Part shown: positions 27,448 through 35,073 of the stretch, piece by piece
Layout of the letters: each line of letters starts with the position of its first letter
Numbering within the stretch: the first letter of the stretch is position 1
Origin: Bifidobacterium dentium JCM 1195 = DSM 20436
Lineage (GTDB): Bacteria > Actinomycetota > Actinomycetes > Actinomycetales > Bifidobacteriaceae
DNA: 64,000 bases
Reading direction: 5' to 3'
NCBI RefSeq assembly: GCF_001042595.1
Contig: NZ_AP012326.1
Location: 558,001 to 622,000 of the forward strand
Position numbers and translations under genes: made by a program
Notes under the pieces: model-generated
Database searches by the model: none
What the model saw: the letters and a program-made list of their open reading frames with translations, nothing else
Told to the model about the DNA's origin: nothing

Positions 27448-28518
27448 ATGGCACAGCAGATCACCAGCCTGCTCGACGACCCGACACAGACCGTCAGCCT
27501 CGACACGTTCAGTGGGCTGACCAAAGGGTGTCCGGCACCATTCTGGTTGTTTCAGGGAGTATGCGGCGCATGGGGCATCGACCATTCCCGCGCCCAGCTC
27601 AATCTCATCACCGTCTCCGAAAACGCAACGTTCCTGCTGTTGCTTGACGGCGAGCCGCAAGGCGTGGTGCGCGTCTCACAGCCCGGCTACGTGGGCGGAC
27701 CGGAGGCCGTCGCCTCGGAAATCAGTTGGCTCAACGCGTTGCATGACATCGATGGCATCAGCCTGATCAATCCGGTACCCACCGTACGCGGCACGTTCGT
27801 GACGAAAATCAACGACCTCAACGGAATCGGCTGGACGGTCATCTCGACCAAATACGTGGAAGGCACCGTGCTGGAGGATCTCGACAATCCCGCACCTTAC
27901 TACGAGACCATCGGCCAGTGGGCGGCGAAGTTCCACGAACAATCCCGTAACTGGAACAAGCCATACGGCTTTACCCGTTTCAACTGGGACCTGTCGAACA
28001 TGGTCGGTCCGGCCCCGCGTTGGGGACGCTGGGAAAGTGCGAATCTCACCGATGACGAGAGGGCATTGTGCGACACCGCCCTATGGAAGGCCATGGACGT
28101 GGTGATGAAAGTGCCGCGGACCAACGACACCTGGGGACTGATCCACGCCGACCTACGTCCCTCGAACGTAATCCGCGGCGACGATGGCAGACTGACGGTC
28201 ATCGATTTCGACGACGCCGGTTACAGCTGGTACCTCTACGACTATGCATCCTCCTTGAGCTTCATCGAACATGAATCCTACGCGCCCGACCTCGCCAAGG
28301 CATGGGTGAAAGGCTATCAGGCGGTCGCCGGAACATTCACCGACGACGAACTGCACATCATGTCGGCATTGTCGATGATCCGCCGTCTGCAAATGCTCGG
28401 CTGGACCACCAACCATCGTGAGGACGCACTGCCTGACGGCCTGGCGGCTCAACAAGCCCCCGGCAGCGTGATGTGCGCCAAGCGGTACCTTGACGATCCG
28501 CTATGGCTGTTGCACTGA
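27448..28518 (+). CDS. APH-fold small-molecule kinase, probably for an amino alcohol
   Basis: This 356-residue phosphotransferase-family protein has the catalytic HADLRPSNV (His about 233) and metal-binding VIDFDDAGYSWYLYDYASSL. These are the layouts of aminoglycoside, choline/ethanolamine and hydroxylysine kinases. The N-lobe has a variable nucleotide-binding sheet (ATFLLLLDGEPQGVVRV). It precedes an ethanolamine-type permease, a PLP enzyme of the phospho-lyase clade and a GntR regulator, all on the same strand. The context implies it phosphorylates an imported amino alcohol such as ethanolamine, 1-amino-2-propanol or hydroxylysine. GAGGTCACT precedes the ATG. Kinase family is firm; substrate inferred. 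Drug-resistance activity seems unlikely. Confidence 0.85.
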   Translation: MAQQITSLLDDPTQTVSLDTFSGLTKGCPAPFWLFQGVCGAWGIDHSRAQLNLITVSENATFLLLLDGEPQGVVRVSQPGYVGGPEAVASEISWLNALHDIDGISLINPVPTVRGTFVTKINDLNGIGWTVISTKYVEGTVLEDLDNPAPYYETIGQWAAKFHEQSRNWNKPYGFTRFNWDLSNMVGPAPRWGRWESANLTDDERALCDTALWKAMDVVMKVPRTNDTWGLIHADLRPSNVIRGDDGRLTVIDFDDAGYSWYLYDYASSLSFIEHESYAPDLAKAWVKGYQAVAGTFTDDELHIMSALSMIRRLQMLGWTTNHREDALPDGLAAQQAPGSVMCAKRYLDDPLWLLH

Positions 28519-28635
28519 ACGGCAACGCGCTCCAGGAATTTGATAACTGAATATCCAACCGAATCCAACAACCACAACTGAACGAGGAAATCAATGGCAT
28601 AACTCGCCGAACAGTAAGAGAGGAAGGCGATTGCA

Positions 28636-30129
28636 ATGACGGCATCAACCGTTTCGGGAAGCTCCATAGGCAGCGTGACCTATGTGGAAACCGACAAGGA
28701 CTATTTCAAAAAACGTCAACTCAAGCGGACCGCGGGAGCATTCGGCCTATGGGCCATCGGCATCGCGGCAGTCGTTTCCGGCGACTTCTCCGGATGGAAC
28801 GGCGGCATAGCGCAGGCCGGCTGGGGTGGCATGCTCGTGGCCGCCCTCGTGGTGTACCTCATGTACGTACTCATGCTCAATTCCATCAGTGAAATGGCCT
28901 CCGCCATGCCACACACCGGCGGCGCATACTCGTTCGCCCGAGCGGCCATGGGGCCATGGGGCGGCTTCTTCACCGGGCTTGCGGAAACCGTGGAATACGT
29001 GATGACCGCCGCCACCATCGTCTACTTCTCTTCGGCATACGCCGACGCGATCCTGTCCGACCTGACCGGCTACTCGCTTGACGACCACGGTTTGCGCTGG
29101 ATCTGGTGGCTCGGCCTGTATGTCATCTTCGTGGTAGTCAACTGGCTCGGCGCCGAAACCTCATTCCGCTTCGCCGAAGTCGTGTCGATTGCGGCGCTCG
29201 CCATCGTAGCGCTGTTCGGCATCGGCGCGTTCGTAACGGGCAAGGCCGACTTCTCCACACTGCTCAACATCACGCCGACGGACGGCAACTCCGCATTCCT
29301 GCCGTTCGGACCGGGCGCCATCTTCTACGCCATGCCGTTCGCCATGTGGCTGTTCCTCGGCATCGAACAGCTCCCGCTGGCCGCCGAAGAGGTGCGCGAA
29401 CCGGAAAAGAACATTCCGAAGTCCTCCCGCCTGTGCATCTTCACCCTAGGTCTGTCCGCACTGATCATCGTGTTCCTCAACCCGGCCGTGGTCGGATCCG
29501 AGGCGCTCGCCGGTTCCGATGAGCCTCTACTTGACGGGTATCGTGCGATTCTGCCCGGCAATCTTGCCGCGGTGCTCTCCGCCTTCGCGCTCATCGGCTT
29601 GCTCGCTTCCATCCAGGGCATCATGTTCGCTTACGGACGCAACCTGTATTCGCTGTCCCGCGCAGGCTACTATCCGGCGTTCCTGTCGCTGACCGGCAAG
29701 AAGAAAACGCCGTATTGGGGCCTGATCGTCGGCGCCATCATCGGCTTTGCCGCGCTGTTCATCATCGCCTACGGCGGTTCCGGCGCAGGTTCGGTGGTAC
29801 TTAACATCGCCGTATGGGGTGCCGTGCTGGCTTACCTGCTGCAGATGGTCTCCTACGTGTTGCTCAAGAGGAACATGCCCGACATCAAGAGGCCGTTCAC
29901 CAGCCGCTTCGGCGTACCGGGCGCGGTGATCGCGGGACTGCTGGCCTTCTGCATCTTCGTGGCGGTGTTGCTCAACCCTGACTACCGCCTAGCCGTCTAC
30001 ACCATGGTGGCCATCTACATTCTCGCCACCATCTTCTTCGCGGTCTACGGCCGCAAGCATCTGGTGCTCTCCCCGGAAGAGGAGTTCGCGGCATCCGGAG
30101 GCAAAGCCGAATACAAGACCGAGGACTGA
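28636..30129 (+). CDS. APC-superfamily permease, ethanolamine-transporter type
   Basis: A 497-residue, 12-helix transporter. Motifs match the ethanolamine permease branch of the APC superfamily: VVSGDFSGWNGGIAQAGWGG in helix 1, SISEMASAMPHTGGAYSFAR, GLAETVEYVMTAATI, and LPFGPGAIFYAMPFAMWLFLGIEQ followed by LAAEEVREPEKNIPK. It probably exchanges or imports an amino alcohol or related amine. It lies between the kinase and the phospho-lyase gene, 117 bp after the kinase stop. AGAGAGGAAGG precedes the ATG. Amino-acid transport is the alternative. Confidence 0.88.
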   Translation: MTASTVSGSSIGSVTYVETDKDYFKKRQLKRTAGAFGLWAIGIAAVVSGDFSGWNGGIAQAGWGGMLVAALVVYLMYVLMLNSISEMASAMPHTGGAYSFARAAMGPWGGFFTGLAETVEYVMTAATIVYFSSAYADAILSDLTGYSLDDHGLRWIWWLGLYVIFVVVNWLGAETSFRFAEVVSIAALAIVALFGIGAFVTGKADFSTLLNITPTDGNSAFLPFGPGAIFYAMPFAMWLFLGIEQLPLAAEEVREPEKNIPKSSRLCIFTLGLSALIIVFLNPAVVGSEALAGSDEPLLDGYRAILPGNLAAVLSAFALIGLLASIQGIMFAYGRNLYSLSRAGYYPAFLSLTGKKKTPYWGLIVGAIIGFAALFIIAYGGSGAGSVVLNIAVWGAVLAYLLQMVSYVLLKRNMPDIKRPFTSRFGVPGAVIAGLLAFCIFVAVLLNPDYRLAVYTMVAIYILATIFFAVYGRKHLVLSPEEEFAASGGKAEYKTED

Positions 30130-30149
30130 ACGGCAACACCTCATCGGAT

Positions 30150-30195
30150 AACGGCATGCATCGCGTGGAATTCATCAATGCGGGCATGCCGTTTT
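30150..30195 (+). terminator. Terminator-like hairpin after the permease
   Basis: AACGGCATGC pairs with GCATGCCGTT followed by TT, with a 24-nt loop. It may partly separate the permease message from the phospho-lyase message, which could have its own promoter in the following 140 bp. Confidence 0.55.
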
Positions 30196-30337
30196 CCATG
30201 GAGTCGAATCTCGGCAAAAGGTCAACCAAATACGCAAAAAATGGCGGAAATGGTTTGTTTCCGTACTGTATCAGTCCCTCAACAAAGCTGCGTTACCGTT
30301 TGGGTAATGCCAAGGAGAGCCAACGAAAGAAGGAATC

Positions 30338-31702
30338 ATGGCCACTCGATCAACCATCATGGACACCAACAGCTTCCGTCCGGAGATGGCGGACGCACTC
30401 GATCCGGCAACGCGCAAGCTCACTGAGGAACGCGACGTACTCGGACCGGCTTACCGCCTGTTCTATCGCAATCCGGTGCATCTGGTGAAAGGCGTCGGGT
30501 CTCATCTGTGGGATGCCGACGGCGAGGAATACCTCGACGTGTACAACAATGTGGCATCCGTGGGCCACTGCCATCCGCGCGTGGTCGAGGCGCTGTCCAA
30601 GCAAGCCTCAATGCTCAACACCCACACCCGCTACCTGCACGAGAACATCCTGCATTATGCGGAAGATATCCTTTCCACCATGCCCGACGAGCTTGACCGC
30701 ATCATGTTCCAGTGCACCGGCTCCGAAGCCAACGATCTGGCCATACGAGTGGCCCAGACCTACACCGGCGGCGAAGGCGTGATCGTGACGCACGAGGCCT
30801 ACCATGGCAACTCCGCCCTGACTTCCAAGCTGTCACCGGCACTCGGTACCGCACAGACCTTGGGCCTCACAATGCGCATGATTCCCACCCCCGACACCTA
30901 CCGTCTCGAAATCGACGGGAAAGCGGCCTCCGAATGCACCGCCGAGGAATTCGGCAACTGGATGGCGGGTGAGGTACGCAAGGCCGTGGCCGATATGGAA
31001 CGTCATGGCATCAAGTTCGCGGCACTGCTCGCGGACTCCATCTTCTCGTCCGACGGTGTGTATCCGGATCCGGTCGGTTACCTGAAGCCGGTCATCGATA
31101 CCGTGCACGAGCTTGGCGGCGTGTGGATTGCCGACGAGGTGCAGCCCGGCTTCACCCGTACCGGCGACGCCTTCTGGGGCTTCGGGCGCCAGGGCATCGT
31201 GCCGGATCTGGTCACCTCCGGCAAGCCGATGGCCAACGGTCTACCGACCTCGCTGATGGCGGCCCGGCACGAAGTGCTCGAACCATTCGCCGGGTCCATC
31301 CCGTATTTCAACACCTTCGGTGGCAATCCGGTATGCATGGCCGCGGCCCAGGCCGTGCTTGACGTGATGCGTGACGAAGACACCATGGGCAATGCCAAGA
31401 AGGTGGGCAAGGTATTCAAGGATGCCGTCGCCTCGCTCATGCCGTCTCATCCGTGCATCGGCGACGTGCGCGGCGCCGGTCTGTACATCGGCTGCGAAAT
31501 CGTCAAGCCGGGTACCAAGGAGCCAGATCAGAAAGCGGCGCTCGATATTCTTGAAACCCTACGTGACAATCACATCCTCACATCGGTGTGCGGCCGATAT
31601 GGCAATATTCTCAAGCTGCGTCCGCCACTGGTGTTCAGCGAATCCGACGTGGACTGGTTCATGGATGGATTCACCAAGACACTCGAAACATTGAAACTGT
31701 AA
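30338..31702 (+). CDS. PLP-dependent class III aminotransferase-fold enzyme, probable amino-alcohol-phosphate phospho-lyase
   Basis: The 454-residue protein has the class III fold with PLP Lys about 296 in TSGKPMANG and ADEVQPGF upstream. Segments beyond the general fold resemble the animal ethanolamine-phosphate and 5-phosphohydroxylysine phospho-lyases: NVASVGHCHPRVVEA, LNTHTRYLHENILHYA, GSEANDLAIRVAQTYTG, PTPDTYR, YFNTFGGNPV, GDVRGAGLYIG and NILKLRPPLVF. Such enzymes eliminate phosphate and ammonia to leave an aldehyde, rather than transferring an amino group. With the kinase and permease upstream this suggests import, phosphorylation and elimination. A GAAAGAAGG RBS precedes the ATG. The family group is strong; activity is inferred from remembered similarity. 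Confidence 0.85.
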   Translation: MATRSTIMDTNSFRPEMADALDPATRKLTEERDVLGPAYRLFYRNPVHLVKGVGSHLWDADGEEYLDVYNNVASVGHCHPRVVEALSKQASMLNTHTRYLHENILHYAEDILSTMPDELDRIMFQCTGSEANDLAIRVAQTYTGGEGVIVTHEAYHGNSALTSKLSPALGTAQTLGLTMRMIPTPDTYRLEIDGKAASECTAEEFGNWMAGEVRKAVADMERHGIKFAALLADSIFSSDGVYPDPVGYLKPVIDTVHELGGVWIADEVQPGFTRTGDAFWGFGRQGIVPDLVTSGKPMANGLPTSLMAARHEVLEPFAGSIPYFNTFGGNPVCMAAAQAVLDVMRDEDTMGNAKKVGKVFKDAVASLMPSHPCIGDVRGAGLYIGCEIVKPGTKEPDQKAALDILETLRDNHILTSVCGRYGNILKLRPPLVFSESDVDWFMDGFTKTLETLKL

Positions 31703-31735
31703 AACGAAAGGAAATGCAGCAGGGAGGGCACGGAT

Positions 31736-32512
31736 ATGGAAGATCGCATCGACGCAGGCCAAGGAAGGCTGGCGACGAGTGAGCTGGTCTACCGTATCCG
31801 TGCCCTTATCCGTGACCGGGAACTGCAGCCGGGGGAGAGACTCGGTTCGGAACGGGCGCTCGCACAATCACTCGGCATCAGCCGTTCCGACCTGCGTATG
31901 GCTCTGGCGGTATTGGAAGCCTCCCATGAGGTCATCCGCAAGATCGGCCGTGCAGGTGGCATCGTCGTGTCCGACGGTCGGCTGGAACGTAACATCAATA
32001 CCGTTGAATCGTTGCCGACCATTGCAAGACGGCAAGGCATGCGGGTCTCGTCGAAGGTGTTGCAGGCTGTGATCGCCCCGGCTTCGCCTTCCGACATACG
32101 GTTGCTGAAACTGCCCGGCGAGCATCCGATGGTCTACGACATCACCCGTCTGCGCTATATCGAAGACCAGCCGCTGTCTTTGGAACGTTCGCACCTGCCC
32201 GCATATCTGTTTCCGATGTTCCTGACGCGCGATCTGACCACGCCGTTCTACACGATGTTCGAGCGTGACTACGACGTTCGCCCGTATAGCGTGGACGAGA
32301 CGCTGGAATCGGTGGTCGGCGACGCTCAGGAGAACGAGTTGCTCGAAATCGAGCCGGAGACGCCGCTGATGCGCATCCATAGAATCGCGTTCACCGCCGA
32401 AGGAACGCCGTTCGAGCGGGCCATCGACGTATACGTCGCGGATCGTATGCGCTTCACCATGCATCATTCCGGTTACGTGCGGCTTTCCGCCACGCATGGG
32501 TCGGCAAAATGA
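31736..32512 (+). CDS. GntR-family regulator with UTRA domain
   Basis: The 258-residue regulator has an N-terminal winged helix (LVYRIRALIRDRELQPGERLGSERALAQSLGISRSDLR) and a UTRA effector domain (HPMVYDITRLRYIEDQPLSLERSHLP; TPLMRIHRIAFTAEGTPFERAIDVYVADRMRF). It follows the phospho-lyase gene by 33 bp and most likely controls the kinase-permease-lyase genes in response to a pathway intermediate. Its operators are not established; see the shared 9-mer noted upstream of the kinase and lyase genes. Confidence 0.9.
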   Translation: MEDRIDAGQGRLATSELVYRIRALIRDRELQPGERLGSERALAQSLGISRSDLRMALAVLEASHEVIRKIGRAGGIVVSDGRLERNINTVESLPTIARRQGMRVSSKVLQAVIAPASPSDIRLLKLPGEHPMVYDITRLRYIEDQPLSLERSHLPAYLFPMFLTRDLTTPFYTMFERDYDVRPYSVDETLESVVGDAQENELLEIEPETPLMRIHRIAFTAEGTPFERAIDVYVADRMRFTMHHSGYVRLSATHGSAK

Positions 32513-32624
32513 CTGAAATGGGTTGATTGCCCGGCTGGGTTCGATGCAATCCAACTGATTCCGGTTAAAATCAGCTGATTCCAACGGAAATGATCGATTC
32601 ACAACGAATACTGCCGTATCTGCA

Positions 32625-32737
32625 CCGGTAAGTGGTCCATTCCCGTAAAAACTGTCTTATCTATGATGTTCAGTGATGGATTTCGACCGGTTTCTGTGGG
32701 AATCAGGTGGTTTTTGGGGGAATGGACCACTTACCGG
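32625..32737. repeat. 113-bp element with 28-bp inverted terminal repeats
   Basis: The first 20 bases (CCGGTAAGTGGTCCATTCCC) are the exact reverse complement of 32718-32737. The match extends inward to 28 bp with two mismatches. The inner 57 bp have no gene. GGGAATCAGG occurs three times at and beyond the right end (32698, 32739, 32750). It lies between converging genes. It could be a miniature transposable element or a large bidirectional stem-loop; no target-site duplication is evident. Confidence 0.7.
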
Positions 32738-32786
32738 CGGGAATCAGGCGGGAATCAGGCAGGGCGTCGGAAACGGGACGATCGGA

Positions 32787-33479
32787 TCAGACGATGCGAC
32801 GATCGGCGGCCCAACGGGTGAGCTCGGTACGATTCGACAGCTGCAGCTTGCGCAGCACGGAGCTGACATGCGTCTCCACGGTTTTGATGGAGATGAACAG
32901 CTCGGCCGCCACTTCCTTGTAGGTGTAGCCGCGTGCGATCAGGCGCATGACCTCCTGTTCGCGATTTGACAGACGGTCCAGCTCATCGTCGTGAATCGGG
33001 CCGTTCGCACCACCGGCCGCCATGCCGCCGGAAGGCGCACTCTGAAAGGCGGAAAGCACGAATCCCGCCAGCTTAGGCGAAAACACGGCATACCCTTCGT
33101 GCACCTGTTTGATGGATGAGATCAAGTCGTCGCCGGAAATCGTCTTGGTCACGTAACCTTGCGCTCCTGCGCGGATTACGGAACCGACGTCCTGCGGCGA
33201 ATCCGATACCGACAGCGCCAGAAACACGGTATTGGGGGAGTAGGCCCGTGACCGGGTGAGAATTTCCGCGCCGCCACCGCCTTCGCCGCCCGGCACGTGC
33301 ACGTCAAGCAGTACCACATCCGGCTTGGTCTGTGCGATCATCGCCACTGACCCCTCGACATCCGGCGCCTGCCCGACGATGTTGAAGTGCGGTTGTAATG
33401 TGGCGATCACGCCCGCGCGGAACATCTCATGATCGTCGACCACGGCGATGCGGATCGGCTGCTCCTGCTGCTCGTTCAT
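32787..33479 (-). CDS. LuxR/NarL-type response regulator
   Basis: The 230-residue protein has a receiver domain (IAVVDDHEMFRAG; phospho-Asp in VVLLDVHVPGGEG; YVTKTISGDDL) and a C-terminal LuxR helix-turn-helix (LSNREQEVMRLIARGYTYKEVAAELFISIKTVETHVSSVLRKL). A Gly/Ala-rich linker joins them. Its start overlaps the stop of the PspC kinase by four bases, so the two form an operon. It likely activates envelope-stress genes, perhaps including the divergent PspC gene at 35074. Confidence 0.94.
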   Translation of the reverse strand: MNEQQEQPIRIAVVDDHEMFRAGVIATLQPHFNIVGQAPDVEGSVAMIAQTKPDVVLLDVHVPGGEGGGGAEILTRSRAYSPNTVFLALSVSDSPQDVGSVIRAGAQGYVTKTISGDDLISSIKQVHEGYAVFSPKLAGFVLSAFQSAPSGGMAAGGANGPIHDDELDRLSNREQEVMRLIARGYTYKEVAAELFISIKTVETHVSSVLRKLQLSNRTELTRWAADRRIV

Positions 33480-34960
33480 TGCTGCTCCTTGATTTGGCTT
33501 GCGTCGGGTTCACCGGCTTTGGATTGCCTGGCGACGATCGGCATATGCATGCGTACCTCCGTGCCCCATTTCGGTCGCGACACAATCTCCACTGTACCGC
33601 CACGTCGTTTGATACGTCCGATGATCGACTCGCGGATGCCCAGACGATTCGCGGGAATCGTAGCGATGTCAAAGCCTTCGCCGTGGTCACGTACGAACAC
33701 TTCGACCATGTCATCACCCGCTTCGCAATACACGGAAATCGGTTCTCCGCCGTGGGTCACGGCGTTGATGAGCGCCTGCTGCGTGGCGTCGAGCAGCGCG
33801 TCGGTCTGCGCGCTCGGCTGTGCGTCGCCTACCGTCACCACCTCGATCGGCTTGCCATGCGTATCCTCCACTTGCGCCGCGATCTCCTTCAAGCCGGCGT
33901 TGACGGAACGATCTGACGTAGTGCGTTCCTGATACAGCCATTCACGCAGCTCACGCTCCTGCGAACGGGCCAACGAGAAGACGGTCTGCTGGTCGTCGGC
34001 ATGCAGTTGGATCAACGCCAACGTCTGCAATACGCCATCATGCAGATGAGCCGTCATGTCGGCGCGTTCCTCCTCACGTTCCTTCAACGCGCGTTCGGTG
34101 CCGAGGTCGCGAATCAGCGCGACGATCCATGGTACGATCGCCAGCATCCCGCCGACCAGCAGTGCCAGACCCGCGATGATGAATGTCCATGTCGGATGGC
34201 TTGAACCGGGCAGGTAGCGCACCTGGCCGAAGATATAGACCACATAGCCGATGAAAATCAGTGCGATGCCGCCAAGCATCGTCCACAATTGACCTTCTTC
34301 CGCGTTGTAGCGCAGCCAGGATACGCCGATGCCGATGGCTCCGAACAGTAGCGGAAGAATGAGCATACGGTCGATGCCGCTGAGCAGCATTGCGCAACTG
34401 ATGGCGAGCAGCATCAGGCCGGTCAATGCGATCAACGCGGGTTTCGGTGCGTTTTTCAGCAGATGTTCCAGGCTTTCCCCGGAGGATCGCGTGTGCTCGA
34501 CATCGTCGACATCGTCGGTTTGCATGCCGTCGAATTGCGATTCGTCCGTCATTGCGCGCGTCGTATGCCGCGCGATGCCTGCGTATGGCGCGTTGCCATG
34601 GGAGAGGGGTGACCGGCTGATTGGCTGCTGTTCGGCCAGCCAGTATGCCTGCTGCACGGGGTCGCCCAATGGAACGGTCAGCCATAGGAAGACGTAGGCG
34701 ATGACGCCTGAACCGAACGCAAACGTCGAGGCGATGGCGATCAGACGAATCAGCCCGACCGACACGCCGAGATGCATGCTGATGCCTTTGCAGACGCCCG
34801 CGAACCAGCGTCCATACTGCGGGCGCATCAATGGCAGGCGGGCGGGTCTGATCGGCGCGGACTCGTGCGGATCGCGATTGGCTAGGCAGTAGCGGGCATA
34901 CACCGAACTGGCGTAGTCATACTCGTATTGCGTATATCGCGGTGCTCCATAGGACTTCAT
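33476..34960 (-). CDS. PspC-domain sensor histidine kinase
   Basis: This 494-residue membrane kinase starts with a PspC domain (about 45-110: YGRWFAGVCKGISMHLGVSVGLIRLIAI...FLWLTVPLG). Several further helices follow (about 175-285), then a HisKA_3 dimerisation domain with phospho-His in AHLHDGVLQTLALIQLH and an HATPase domain (ATQQALINAVTHG; VFVRDHGEGFD; GIRESIIGRI). PspC-fused kinases with LuxR partners are a typical actinobacterial envelope-stress arrangement. The start context AATGGAACC-ATG-A is identical to that of the divergent PspC gene. Signal unknown. Confidence 0.92.
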   Translation of the reverse strand: MKSYGAPRYTQYEYDYASSVYARYCLANRDPHESAPIRPARLPLMRPQYGRWFAGVCKGISMHLGVSVGLIRLIAIASTFAFGSGVIAYVFLWLTVPLGDPVQQAYWLAEQQPISRSPLSHGNAPYAGIARHTTRAMTDESQFDGMQTDDVDDVEHTRSSGESLEHLLKNAPKPALIALTGLMLLAISCAMLLSGIDRMLILPLLFGAIGIGVSWLRYNAEEGQLWTMLGGIALIFIGYVVYIFGQVRYLPGSSHPTWTFIIAGLALLVGGMLAIVPWIVALIRDLGTERALKEREEERADMTAHLHDGVLQTLALIQLHADDQQTVFSLARSQERELREWLYQERTTSDRSVNAGLKEIAAQVEDTHGKPIEVVTVGDAQPSAQTDALLDATQQALINAVTHGGEPISVYCEAGDDMVEVFVRDHGEGFDIATIPANRLGIRESIIGRIKRRGGTVEIVSRPKWGTEVRMHMPIVARQSKAGEPDASQIKEQQ

Positions 34961-35073
34961 GGTTCCATTGTGCCGTGTGGGGGATGCCGAATCGGGGCTT
35001 TTATCTCGTGTTCAGGGCAGATTCAGGGTGTTCCCCGATAAGTATGGCAGTCGCGGGTTGGTGTAATGGAACC

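Noticed and set aside
27448..28518. Aminoglycoside resistance gene
   Set aside because: The APH-fold motif is shared by many metabolic kinases, and the operon context is amine catabolism.
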